Shown here in pieces: positions 56,529 to 64,000 of a stretch of DNA of 64,000 nucleotides; position 1 is the first letter of the stretch, and the number at the start of each line of letters is the position of its first letter. This DNA comes from Synechococcus sp. CS-1325. Its GTDB lineage: Bacteria > Cyanobacteriota > Cyanobacteriia > PCC-6307 > Cyanobiaceae. The stretch is from contig JAHLYW010000035.1 of NCBI GenBank assembly GCA_025128135.1, forward strand, positions 38,845 through 102,844, given 5' to 3'. Both the position numbers and the translations under genes were made by a program. Under the pieces are notes generated by a model, which had not been told where the DNA came from, searched no databases, and was given only the letters and a program-made list of their open reading frames with translations.

Positions 56529-59500
56529 ATGACCAGCAGCGGCAAAGTCAGAATTTATGAGCTGTCCCGGGACCTTGGACTCGACAACAAGGACGTGCTT
56601 GATGCCGCCGAGAAACTGTCGATTGCCGCCAAGAGCCACAGCAGCTCGATCAGCGACGACGAGGCCAGCCGCATTCGCAGCCTGATCCGACCCAATGGCA
56701 GCGGAGCGGCCAGGCCCGTGACCCCACCAAGGCCGGCTCCAGCAATGGCACAGGATCCGAGCAGGGATCCCGGCACAGCGATCCTTTCGGTGAAGAAGGC
56801 AGCGGCACCCCCAGCGCCGGCAACCCCAGCGCCGGCCCCACCAGCCCCTCCAGCCGCCGCTGCCCCTGCTCCCCGTCCCGCCAAGCCCCAGGCCGCGCCG
56901 GTAGCCGCCAAGCCCCAGCCAGCCCCCCCTGTGCTGGTGGTGAAGCCAGCGATTCCGGCCCCGGCCCAACCATCGCCTACGCCGGCTCGCAGCGTTCCGT
57001 CGCCGCGCCCCGTCGCCGCGCCCGCTCCGATTCCGAGCAAGCCGGCGCTCGCCGCTCCGGCCCGGCCGGCGCCGGCCGCGCCCGTGCTGATCAAATCACC
57101 GCCCCCGGCTCCAGCCCGCAAGCCGGCGGAGCCCCCGCTCACCCCCAGCCCGCGGCCAGCCACCAGCCCTCGCCCGGTGCCAAGGGGCAGCGCGCCTCCG
57201 CCGCGCCCGGCCCCGCCGCAACGGCCTGGCTCCCCGATCCGCAGCGTCAGCGGCGAGGGACAACCCCAGCTGGTTGGTCGCCCCCAGTCGGGCCAACCCA
57301 CTGGAACCAGCAGCCGACCGGCGCCCCCTTCGGGTCGCCCAACCTTGAGTCAACGGCCCAGCAGCGCCCCCCAGCGCCCTGCACCGCCGGCCGTTCGTCA
57401 GCTCCAGACCCGCAGCCCCCTGGAGCTTGTCGGCAAACCGATCCGCCGCGACGCCGCCGCTCCGGCCGCTCCGATCCGCGCCGGGGCCGGCGCACCGGTG
57501 CGGGTCGGAGGCATGCCCCAGGGCATGCGCAAGCCCGTCGCCCCTGGCGAGCTGATGCAGCTCCAGAACCCTTCAAGCCGCTCTCCGGCCGCCCCACCCC
57601 GGCGACCCGAGGCCGGAATCGGCACCAGCCCCGATGGGGCACGCCCCACGGCCACGCCTCCCGCGGCTCCGAAGCGGCCGGGCTTCCGCACTCCGCAGCC
57701 GGCAACCAGGGCCCGGCGGCCCGAGTGGGATGACACCGCCAAGCTTGAGGCCCTGCGCAGCAAGTCGCCCCAGAAGCAGCGCCAGAAAGTTCACATCATC
57801 GGCGATAACGACGATGCGCTCACGGCCGAAACGGGCGGCTACGCGGGTGAGCAGGAGGCGCTGATCCTCCAGGCCAGCCTGGCCAGGCCGGCCAAACCGC
57901 GGACCCGGCAGGCGGCCCCCGGCGCCAAGCCGGTGGTGGCGATGCGCAAACGCAAGAAGGAAACCACCCGCCAGCGCCAGCGGCGCCGTGCCATGGAATT
58001 GCGGGCTGCCCGCGAGGCCAAGGCCACCCGGCCGGAAATGCTGATCGTTCCGGAGGGGAACCTCACGGTGCAGGAACTCGCCGACCGCTTGGCTGTCGAG
58101 AGTTCGGAAATCATCAAATCCCTCTTCTTCAAGGGGATCATCGCCACCGTCACCCAGACCCTCGACCTTTCGGCGATCGAGACGGTTTCCGAGGAGTTCG
58201 GTGTTCCCGTTCTCGAAGACGATGTCCAGGAGGCCGCCAAGAAGACGGTCGAGATGATCGAGGAAAGCGATCGTGCCCACCTGATCCGACGGCCACCGGT
58301 GGTCACGGTGATGGGCCACGTCGACCACGGCAAGACCAGCCTGCTCGATGCCATCCGCAAGACCCGGGTGGCAGCCGGCGAGGCCGGTGGCATCACCCAG
58401 CACATCGGTGCCTACCAGGTGGACATTCCCCACGGTGGTGAACAGCGCCGGATCACCTTCCTTGACACCCCTGGCCACGAGGCGTTCACCGCCATGCGTG
58501 CCCGGGGCACCAAGGTCACCGACGTGGCTGTGCTGGTGGTGGCGGCCGACGACGGCGTGCGCCCCCAGACCCTCGAGGCGATCAGCCACGCCCGCGCCGC
58601 CCAGGTGCCGATCGTGGTGGCGATCAACAAGATCGACAAGGAGGGAGCCCAGCCCGACCGGGTCAAGCAGGAACTCTCCAATCAGCAGCTCGTTGCTGAA
58701 GACTGGGGTGGCGACACGGTGATGGTGCCTGTGAGCGCCATCAAGCGGGAGAACATCGACAAGCTTCTGGAAATGATCCTGCTGGTCTCGGAGGTGGAGG
58801 ATCTTCAGGCCAATCCGGCCCGGATGGCCAAGGGCACCGTGATCGAGGCCCACCTCGACAAGGCGAAGGGTCCGGTCGCCACGCTGCTGATTCAGAACGG
58901 CACGCTTCGGGCCGGCGATGTGCTGGCTGCCGGCCCCGTTCTCGGCAAGGTGCGGGCCATGGTGGATGACACCGGCAAACGGGTGAAGCTGGCAGGTCCG
59001 TCCTGCGCCGTTGAGGCCCTTGGCTTCAGTGAGGTGCCCACCGCCGGCGACGAGTTCGAGGTCTATGCCGATGAGAAGGCCGCCCGGGCGGTGGTCGGCG
59101 ATCGAGCCAACGATGCCAGGGCCACCCGCCTGGCCCAGCAGATGGCCTCCCGCCGGGTTTCCCTGGCCTCGATGTCAGGCAAGGCCAGCGAGGGTGAGCT
59201 CAAGGAGCTCAACCTGATTCTCAAGGCCGATGTTCAAGGCAGCGTCGAGGCGATCCTCGGCTCGCTGGAGCAACTGCCCCAGGGCGAGGTTCAGGTGCGT
59301 GTGCTGCTTTCGGCCCCAGGCGAGATCACCGAAACCGATGTGGATCTGGCGGCCGCCTCCGGTGCGGTGATCGTCGGGTTCAACACCTCGATGGCCTCAG
59401 GAGCGAAGAAGGCCGCCGACGCCACCGGCGTCGATGTGCGCGACTACGACGTGATCTACAAGCTGCTTGAAGACATCCAGCTGGCCATGGAGGGCCTGCT

Positions 59501-59819
59501 GGAGCCTGAGATGGTCGAGGAGACCCTGGGCGAAGCCGAGGTGCGCGCGGTGTTCAGCATCGGCAAGACGGCGGTTGCCGGCTGCTATGTCACCAGTGGC
59601 AAGCTGCAGCGCAACTGCAAGGTGCGCGTGCATCGCGCCAAGCAGGTGGTGTTCGAGGGCGATCTCGACTCCTTGCGCCGCAACAAGGACGACGTCAAGG
59701 AGGTGGCCACCGGCTTCGAGTGCGGCATCGGCTGCGATCGGTTCGCCAACTGGCAGGACCGGGACCGCGTCGAGGCCTACAAGCTGGTGACCCAGCGACG
59801 CACCCTCAGCACGAGCTGA
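56529..59819 (+). CDS. infB: Translation initiation factor IF-2
   Basis: A 1096-residue GTPase positioning initiator tRNA on the 30S subunit. N-terminal helix region: [24 protein letters not shown]. About residues 60-390 are a Pro/Ala/Arg low-complexity linker. The IF2 N2-like region [15 protein letters not shown] follows near 490, then the G domain from about 590 with GHVDHGKTS (G1), DTPGHEAF (G3) and NKID (G4), and the C1/C2 domains ([17 protein letters not shown]-like and [12 protein letters not shown]). It is the last long gene of the rimP operon. Confidence 0.96.
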   Translation: MTSSGKVRIYELSRDLGLDNKDVLDAAEKLSIAAKSHSSSISDDEASRIRSLIRPNGSGAARPVTPPRPAPAMAQDPSRDPGTAILSVKKAAAPPAPATPAPAPPAPPAAAAPAPRPAKPQAAPVAAKPQPAPPVLVVKPAIPAPAQPSPTPARSVPSPRPVAAPAPIPSKPALAAPARPAPAAPVLIKSPPPAPARKPAEPPLTPSPRPATSPRPVPRGSAPPPRPAPPQRPGSPIRSVSGEGQPQLVGRPQSGQPTGTSSRPAPPSGRPTLSQRPSSAPQRPAPPAVRQLQTRSPLELVGKPIRRDAAAPAAPIRAGAGAPVRVGGMPQGMRKPVAPGELMQLQNPSSRSPAAPPRRPEAGIGTSPDGARPTATPPAAPKRPGFRTPQPATRARRPEWDDTAKLEALRSKSPQKQRQKVHIIGDNDDALTAETGGYAGEQEALILQASLARPAKPRTRQAAPGAKPVVAMRKRKKETTRQRQRRRAMELRAAREAKATRPEMLIVPEGNLTVQELADRLAVESSEIIKSLFFKGIIATVTQTLDLSAIETVSEEFGVPVLEDDVQEAAKKTVEMIEESDRAHLIRRPPVVTVMGHVDHGKTSLLDAIRKTRVAAGEAGGITQHIGAYQVDIPHGGEQRRITFLDTPGHEAFTAMRARGTKVTDVAVLVVAADDGVRPQTLEAISHARAAQVPIVVAINKIDKEGAQPDRVKQELSNQQLVAEDWGGDTVMVPVSAIKRENIDKLLEMILLVSEVEDLQANPARMAKGTVIEAHLDKAKGPVATLLIQNGTLRAGDVLAAGPVLGKVRAMVDDTGKRVKLAGPSCAVEALGFSEVPTAGDEFEVYADEKAARAVVGDRANDARATRLAQQMASRRVSLASMSGKASEGELKELNLILKADVQGSVEAILGSLEQLPQGEVQVRVLLSAPGEITETDVDLAAASGAVIVGFNTSMASGAKKAADATGVDVRDYDVIYKLLEDIQLAMEGLLEPEMVEETLGEAEVRAVFSIGKTAVAGCYVTSGKLQRNCKVRVHRAKQVVFEGDLDSLRRNKDDVKEVATGFECGIGCDRFANWQDRDRVEAYKLVTQRRTLSTS

Positions 59820-59823
59820 TCCG

Positions 59824-60489
59824 GTGAACCCCCGCAGCGAACCCCTGCTCTGGGTGCAACTGGTGGGACTGGCCGCTGCTCCACTGGAGCTTCTCCTGCT
59901 CTTCCTGATCCTGGCGGGATCGGATGCCGGTCCCTTTCCGTTGCTTGAAAGGTTGCTCTGCTTTGCCCTCGGTGGTCTGGCACCGGCCGTGCTGCTCTGG
60001 CGCCACCCGGCCGATCCATGGTCGTTGCTGCTGCTCAAGACCCCCGTCAAGGGCCGCCGAGAGCTGCAGAACCGGTTGAGCGGCCTGGTCCATCCCTTGC
60101 CGCTGAAGTTGGCCCAGGCTGCCGGGGTGGCAGCGCTGCTGCCACTGCTCTGGATCCTCGACAGCCGCGCCGGCCTGGCCGCTGATCTTTCTCCGCTCGC
60201 CAACAGCTCCAGGCTGGTGGACCTGCTGCTGGCTGCGTTTCTGCTCAGCCTGGTGGTCTGGCAGTGGCACCAGCTGCTTCAGGCTGGCTGGATGCTGAGG
60301 CGTCCTGTGCAGCAGCTGGCCGCAGGCAACCTTCCCCAGGCTGAGCAGACCGGCCATGACCTGCTCAGCCTGGGGTTGCCGTTGCTGTTGCCCGGTTCGC
60401 TGCAGCTAATCGCTGCTTCCAGCCCGGTCGCGCCAGAGCAGCAAGCCGAACAGCAGCAGGGCTCCGACCTGGATGAGCAGATCCCCTGA
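59824..60489 (+). CDS. Low-complexity-tail membrane protein (unknown function)
   Basis: A 221-residue protein starting at GTG 59824, five bases after infB, with about five hydrophobic helices (LLLLFLILAG, LLCFALGGLAPAVLLW, VAALLPLLWIL, LLLAAFLLSLVVWQWHQLL and LLSLGLPLLLPGSLQLI). The tail is Gln/Glu-rich (PEQQAEQQQGSDLDEQIP). This resembles a cyanobacterial family described only as low-complexity-tail membrane protein; function unknown. The 3' end overlaps the convergent DUF3493 gene by 84 bases. Confidence 0.72.
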   Translation: MNPRSEPLLWVQLVGLAAAPLELLLLFLILAGSDAGPFPLLERLLCFALGGLAPAVLLWRHPADPWSLLLLKTPVKGRRELQNRLSGLVHPLPLKLAQAAGVAALLPLLWILDSRAGLAADLSPLANSSRLVDLLLAAFLLSLVVWQWHQLLQAGWMLRRPVQQLAAGNLPQAEQTGHDLLSLGLPLLLPGSLQLIAASSPVAPEQQAEQQQGSDLDEQIP

Positions 60490-60663
60490 GGCCAGCTCAC
60501 CGCCAGCCGCCACCCGCAGGGCCATCGTGGCCAGGCCAATGGCCGCCGAGGCGGAGAGAGCGATCCAGAGGGCCCGGCGCAGCCCGCGCCAGGGAGCCTT
60601 TGCCTCCTGCAGCAGCCTGGCCCTCAGGGCTGGATCCAGGCTTTTCGGATCAGAAGGAGGCAT
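60406..60663 (-). CDS. DUF3493 small membrane protein
   Basis: An 85-residue protein with the DUF3493 layout: LDPALRARLLQEAKAPWRGLRRALW, then two helices (ALSASAAIGLATMALRVAA and LLIQVGALLLFGLLLW). The family is found in cyanobacteria and plastids; function is unsettled. It overlaps the 3' end of the preceding gene on the opposite strand by 84 bases, and tRNA-Thr lies 48 bases from its start. Confidence 0.8.
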   Translation of the reverse strand: MPPSDPKSLDPALRARLLQEAKAPWRGLRRALWIALSASAAIGLATMALRVAAGGELASGDLLIQVGALLLFGLLLWRDRAGSSD

Positions 60664-60710
60664 CGGCGGAACCTGTGCAGAGGATGGCTGAATGCTAATT
60701 TCATGGCGGT

Positions 60711-60782
<72 letters not shown>

Positions 60783-60791
60783 TTCACACAA

Positions 60792-60818
60792 TTCCAGGTG
60801 ATTAACTGCCTCCTGGAA
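60792..60818 (+). other. Stem-loop downstream of tRNA-Thr
   Basis: TTCCAGG (60792-60798) and CCTGGAA (60812-60818) form a 7-bp stem with a 13-base loop, ten bases after the tRNA. There is no T-run, so a processing or weak termination element is possible. Confidence 0.35.
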
Positions 60819-60904
60819 ATCTCAACAATCGATTTCAAGAGCAAAACTGAGCTCGATCCTGCGCTCATTCTTCTGATTTCTCAAGCTGCTCTTGCTGCCT
60901 GCTC

Positions 60905-60964
60905 TACCGGATCTTGAACCGGAACTCGAACCGGATCATCAACCGGAACTTGAATCGGATGGTT
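60905..60964 (+). repeat. Imperfect 12-bp tandem repeats at the start of the DUF1643 gene
   Basis: Four or five 12-base units with core AACCGGA(A/T) begin at 60905, 60917, 60929, 60941 and 60953. They lie just before or inside the 5' end of the DUF1643 gene, depending on start choice; if translated from TTG 60914 they would encode N-R-x-x quartets. Such repeats may expand or contract by slippage and might bind a regulator. Confidence 0.65.
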
Positions 60965-61510
60965 GATCCGCATCGTCACAGTGAATGGCCACCGGCTGCT
61001 TCCGCTGAGTCCGTGCTGCCGTCGGCGACCCTTCGGGAGCTGGACGGCGAGCGGGGAGCCATCTTCAGCCCTTGTCGGCGTTACCGCTATGCCCTCTGGC
61101 GCCGCTGGGGGGAGCCAGCTGATGGGGCTGTCGTGGTGGGGCTGAACCCCAGCACGGCCGATGAGCATGCCGACGATCCGACCGTGCGGCGTTGCATCGC
61201 CTTTGCCAGGGACTGGGGCTTCAGCGGCCTGACCATGATCAACCTCTTCGCGTTCCGTGCCACACGACCGGCCGATCTGGTCGAAGCGGCCGACCCGGTG
61301 GGCCCGGACAACGACCGATGGCTTCAGGCCTGCAGTGCCGGATCCAGGCTGGTCGTTGCCGCCTGGGGACGACGCGGCGGCTGGCTTGAGCGCGACCAGG
61401 CGGTCAGGCGGATGCTGCCGCCCCTGCAGGTGCTCGGCCTGGGCAAGACGGCCAGTCCTCTGCATCCTCTCTATCTGCCCCGGACCCGCAGGCCGGTCCC
61501 CTGGACCTGA
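60959..61510 (+). CDS. DUF1643 protein
   Basis: A 183-residue protein matching DUF1643, with FSPCRRYRYALWRRWG, VVVGLNPSTADEHADDPTVRRC (central signature) and LTMINLFAFRATRP. The family is small and uncharacterised, often found in variable loci. ATG at 60959 is preferred; a TTG at 60914 would translate a 12-bp tandem repeat. A base-poor, repeat-bearing 130-base gap lies between the tRNA and this gene, hinting at a less conserved insertion here. Confidence 0.8.
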   Translation: MVDPHRHSEWPPAASAESVLPSATLRELDGERGAIFSPCRRYRYALWRRWGEPADGAVVVGLNPSTADEHADDPTVRRCIAFARDWGFSGLTMINLFAFRATRPADLVEAADPVGPDNDRWLQACSAGSRLVVAAWGRRGGWLERDQAVRRMLPPLQVLGLGKTASPLHPLYLPRTRRPVPWT

Positions 61511-61547
61511 GCCTGAAGCCCGGCTGGCACCCACCCCCAGCCTGGTG

Positions 61548-62210
61548 TCAAACCAGTCGCCCGGCGATCTCCAGATAGCGATCTTCCAAGGCCCTCACCT
61601 CCAGGCCGCTCAGTCCGGCTTGCTCCAGTTGCTCCTGCACTTCCTCCTGGGTGAAGGCCGCGCGCAGGGAGTGGAGATAGTCACGCTCCAGCAGCGGCGG
61701 CGCTCCTGCCAGATGGGCAGCCAGCAGGGCCTGCACCGCCGCTTCCGAGTCGGGCCGGCGCAGGTCCTTCACGTAGACCGCCGCCCCCGTCGCCCCCAGT
61801 TGCCGCACGCTTTTCCAGAGCACCATCGGGTCGTGGAGATGATGGAGCAGGCTGTTGCTCACCACGGTTGAGAAGCACGCCCCCGGCAGATCAGGGCAGG
61901 GGAGCCTGGCCAGTTGGAAGGAGAGATTCGGCCAGGCTGGTTCGCTCCGCAGCTTCGCCTCGGCGATCGCCAGCATGGCCTGAGCCCCATCCAGCCCGAG
62001 CACGACGCTGGTGGGGTGGCGGGAAGCGAGGCGAAAGCTGATGTTCCCCGGACCACAGCCAAGATCAACGACCCGCTCACCGAGCCCAGCAGGGAACAGG
62101 AAGGCGATTCGATCGATCACCGCCTGATCCGTGGCGCTGAAATCCCCGTCGGCGTATTGCCTGGCCTGCTCTGCCCCATCCATCAGCTCGGGTTCGCAGA
62201 CGCGCAGCAC
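61548..62210 (-). CDS. Class I SAM-dependent methyltransferase
   Basis: A 220-residue Rossmann methyltransferase with SAM motif ERVVDLGCGPGNISFRLA (about 45-62), LGLDGAQAMLAIAEAK and VVSNSLLHHLHDP (about 115-127), of the methyltransf-11/25 type. Substrate unknown. Start GTG 62210 or ATG 62183. It is flanked by convergent DUF1643 and a divergent small gene. Confidence 0.85.
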   Translation of the reverse strand: MLRVCEPELMDGAEQARQYADGDFSATDQAVIDRIAFLFPAGLGERVVDLGCGPGNISFRLASRHPTSVVLGLDGAQAMLAIAEAKLRSEPAWPNLSFQLARLPCPDLPGACFSTVVSNSLLHHLHDPMVLWKSVRQLGATGAAVYVKDLRRPDSEAAVQALLAAHLAGAPPLLERDYLHSLRAAFTQEEVQEQLEQAGLSGLEVRALEDRYLEIAGRLV

Positions 62211-62324
62211 GTTGGGTCAGTGGCGGGTGCTTCATTCCACAGCACCAGAGGGGATGGCGGGCTCTCCTTGCCGTGGAGTGTCAGCACGGCCGGGATTCAC
62301 CGTGAGCGGCAAGGAGCCTGGCAT

Positions 62325-62543
62325 ATGTCTCGGCTTGCCAATCAGCGTCCCGAATGGGGCGATGCCTTCTTAAGGTTTTTTTATGCATTCGCCTTCCCGA
62401 TTCCCATGGTGTTGATCTGCTGGGATCTGCGTGGTTCCAGGTCTTCAGAAACGGTCCCGCTTCAGCAGGCCAGGGTTCGTCGCCTTCAGCTTGAGCAGCA
62501 GGGAGCGGTTGTCTACTGGAGTGAGCGGCTGGCCAACACCTGA
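62325..62543 (+). CDS. Small membrane-associated protein with strong ribosome-binding site
   Basis: A 72-residue frame. The ATG at 62325 is preceded by AAGGAG (62311-62316) at eight bases, the best Shine-Dalgarno I noticed near a small ORF in this window. It has one hydrophobic stretch (AFLRFFYAFAFPIPMVLIC, about 14-32) and a basic/Gln-rich tail (RVRRLQLEQQGAVV). Family unknown. The less GC-rich sequence (TTAAGGTTTTTTTATGC) differs from its neighbours. Confidence 0.55.
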   Translation: MSRLANQRPEWGDAFLRFFYAFAFPIPMVLICWDLRGSRSSETVPLQQARVRRLQLEQQGAVVYWSERLANT

Positions 62544-62587
62544 GCCGCGCTGCTAAGAGTGCAGGGTTCCCTGATCGGGGCGCGGCG

Positions 62588-62944
62588 ATGCCGTTGCTTT
62601 TTTCAACTCGTGCCCGCAAAGCCGCCAGAAAGGCTGCTTCACCCCTGATCGCCTTCGGGTGGCTGGCCCTGGCGGTTGGCTTGACGGGGTGCTGGGGCAG
62701 GTCAGATCCCCAGGTTCAGCGGATCGAGCGGCTGGAGCAACGTCTGCAGCAGGTCGAGCAGCGCCTGGCCAGCCCTGTCGATCCCAACCCCGCCGACCCC
62801 GCCGGCAAGCCACCGGCCGGTGTGGTCAAATCACTCACCTTCCGCATCGGCAGCTCCGATGATCGGCTGAGGATCTACTGGGCTGACGGCACCACCACCA
62901 ACCTGCCCTGCACCAAGGAACAAGGCACCTGGGCCTGCGGCTGA
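62588..62944 (+). CDS. Putative lipoprotein with coiled coil
   Basis: A 118-residue protein with a basic start, a hydrophobic core and lipobox L-T-G-C (about 32-35), so probable lipid attachment to Cys35. A short coiled coil (VQRIERLEQRLQQVEQRL, about 43-60) and Pro-rich linker lead to a small strand domain (LTFRIGSSDDRLRIYWADGT). Function unknown. A small secreted protein follows 38 bases later, so the two may be co-expressed. Confidence 0.72.
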   Translation: MPLLFSTRARKAARKAASPLIAFGWLALAVGLTGCWGRSDPQVQRIERLEQRLQQVEQRLASPVDPNPADPAGKPPAGVVKSLTFRIGSSDDRLRIYWADGTTTNLPCTKEQGTWACG

Positions 62945-62982
62945 GATCCGTTTCGTCCACCTTTCTTCACCGCTCCCACCTG

Positions 62983-63408
62983 ATGTCTCGTCGCTTTTCC
63001 GCCCCGATCCAGAGTCTTGTCCGTCGCGCCGGCCTTGGCCTGCTGGCTGCGTTTTCGGTTGGGGCTGCTTCGGCATGGGCCCAGGCGGATTTCCCTTTCA
63101 ACCTGCAACGGGCCACGAACCTGGCCCGGATGAAGGCCGAGAAACTCAATGGCGGTCTGGGCGTCTATCGGACAGCCGCCTGCATGTTCGATCGTGCCGC
63201 CGGCAACTGCATCATTGAAACGGGTGAGCAGGGAATCCTGTTCCGTTTTCTCGGCGGTCCCCCCGGTTGGCAGCAGCTGAATCTCGCGGCCACGGTGGAA
63301 ACGGAGCTGAGGATTTCCCCGGATGGGCGCACGGTTCTGGCTGTCCTCTACAACGGGCCGATCCGGCTCAGCACGCCCTCGGAACCAGGCCAACGCCCAC
63401 AGCCGTGA
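62983..63408 (+). CDS. Small exported protein, unknown function
   Basis: A 141-residue protein with a signal peptide: basic N-terminus, hydrophobic [16 protein letters not shown] and a likely cleavage after AWA (about residue 33). The mature part ([21 protein letters not shown]) has two cysteines (AACMFD, NCII, about 63-73) that could form a disulfide in the periplasm. Its end overlaps the convergent aspartoacylase gene by 41 bases. Confidence 0.75.
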   Translation: MSRRFSAPIQSLVRRAGLGLLAAFSVGAASAWAQADFPFNLQRATNLARMKAEKLNGGLGVYRTAACMFDRAAGNCIIETGEQGILFRFLGGPPGWQQLNLAATVETELRISPDGRTVLAVLYNGPIRLSTPSEPGQRPQP

Positions 63409-64000
63409 GCGCTTCGGCCCAGCTGCCACAGCAGGGCCAGCGCTCCCGCTCCGTGACGCTCAGGGCGATCCCCTTCTCGCCATAGGCGGCCTCGTTGATG
63501 AACACCGGCCACTGCACCGCTGGGGCACTCTGCGCCTGGCTGATCGTGGTGCCATCCGGGCAGAGAAACAGCGGATCACCGGGAAACAGGGGCTGCCAGT
63601 CACGGTGCTGGCGTAGGGGATGCAGGCAGGCGGCCGGTCGGCCATCGCTGTGGCGGGGCAGATCGAGGCTGCCCAGATGGCGGTGAACCACCAGTTCAGC
63701 CGGTAGGCGCAGCCGGCCCGCCTGGGCCATGGCCAGCACGCTGAGGGCGGCTTCGACGGCCAGCTGGGTCTGACGGCAGATCGTCGCGGTGATCACGCCC
63801 TGGGGCACTGGACCCACCTCGATCACCAGGCCGCAGGGCCAGCGCTCGACCAGGAAGCCACTCTGGGCTGCATCCCCCTCATGCAGATAGATCGGCAGCC
63901 CCAGCAGAGCCTGGATTCCGGCCGCCAGGGCCAGATCGGCAGGGCGGCGGCCATAGAGCACCAGGGAGTTTCCCATCGCCGCCGTGGTGCTGTGCAGATC
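63368..64000 (-). CDS. Aspartoacylase-like deacylase, C-terminal part (5' end outside window)
   Basis: The frame is open from the right edge and enters with [16 protein letters not shown], the conserved D-L-H-S-T/N-T-x-x-M-G region of succinylglutamate desuccinylase/aspartoacylase zinc enzymes. Further on, [22 protein letters not shown] contains the catalytic Glu region (V-E-V/I-G-P). These enzymes remove acyl groups from amino acids, here possibly N-acetylaspartate. About 210 residues are visible; the N-terminal zinc HxxE motif is off the window. Convergent with the exported-protein gene, overlapping 41 bases. Confidence 0.85.
   Translation of the reverse strand, partial: DLHSTTAAMGNSLVLYGRRPADLALAAGIQALLGLPIYLHEGDAAQSGFLVERWPCGLVIEVGPVPQGVITATICRQTQLAVEAALSVLAMAQAGRLRLPAELVVHRHLGSLDLPRHSDGRPAACLHPLRQHRDWQPLFPGDPLFLCPDGTTISQAQSAPAVQWPVFINEAAYGEKGIALSVTERERWPCCGSWAEALTAVGVGLVPRAC

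Overview
The window is typical chromosome of a GC-rich, unicellular alpha-cyanobacterium of the Cyanobium / freshwater-to-brackish Synechococcus type. This is inferred from gene content: the aerobic Mg-protoporphyrin ester cyclase AcsF, a Psb30 photosystem II subunit, a high-light-inducible protein, Ycf20 and Ycf35, the cyanobacterial split RNA polymerase (rpoB-rpoC1-rpoC2), a BioK-like biotin operon and many cyanobacteria-only DUFs. Codon use is strongly GC-biased and GTG/TTG starts are frequent. I see no prophage, insertion sequence, CRISPR array or integrase. The region is core genome, very tightly packed, with many 1-10 bp stop/start overlaps and several convergent 3' overlaps.

Layout. 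1-10 kb: tail of a Gfo/Idh/MocA oxidoreductase, class II aldolase with a clear terminator, a UPF0182 membrane protein, threonine synthase with a MoaD/ThiS-like sulfur carrier, a bicupin, an unusual FtsH protease and ribosomal protein L32. 10-18.9 kb: Ycf20, RecJ, Psb30 (35 codons), a YkgJ-type cysteine protein coupled to two half-size GDT1/UPF0016 cation exporters, an RNase II/R-like protein that appears to lack its catalytic aspartates, UbiX, DUF2996 and AcsF. 19-30.7 kb: TldD/PmbA (TldE) protease pair, Fmt, a Ski2-like helicase on the other strand, then bioF-bioK-bioC-bioD-(51 aa ORF)-bioA. 30.7-36.9 kb: DUF3143 with a membrane J-protein, RsmG, then a leftward run of small TM ORF, HEAT protein, DUF2997, Ycf35, ferredoxin and aldo/keto reductase, and an AmpG-like transporter. 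36.9-49.5 kb: a leftward informational block, rpsT-tatD-rpoB-rpoC1-rpoC2-hli-rlmN. 49.5-60.8 kb: hisD, rpiA, a Deg/HtrA protease, a CpdA-like phosphoesterase, then rimP-nusA-ylxR-infB and tRNA-Thr(CGT). 60.8-64 kb: DUF1643, a methyltransferase, three small secreted or membrane proteins and the start-truncated end of an aspartoacylase.

Functional themes are transcription and translation (RNAP, NusA, RimP, IF-2, RsmG, RlmN, Fmt, S20, L32), a nearly complete biotin branch, photosynthetic pigment and PSII maintenance, and protein quality control. The observations most worth following are the catalytically degenerate RNB protein, the HEAT/DUF2997/Ycf35/ferredoxin/AKR run, the threonine synthase plus sulfur-carrier pair, the single-membrane-segment FtsH, and an Hli gene translationally wedged into the RNA polymerase operon. 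All calls come from reading the sequence; no database search was possible.
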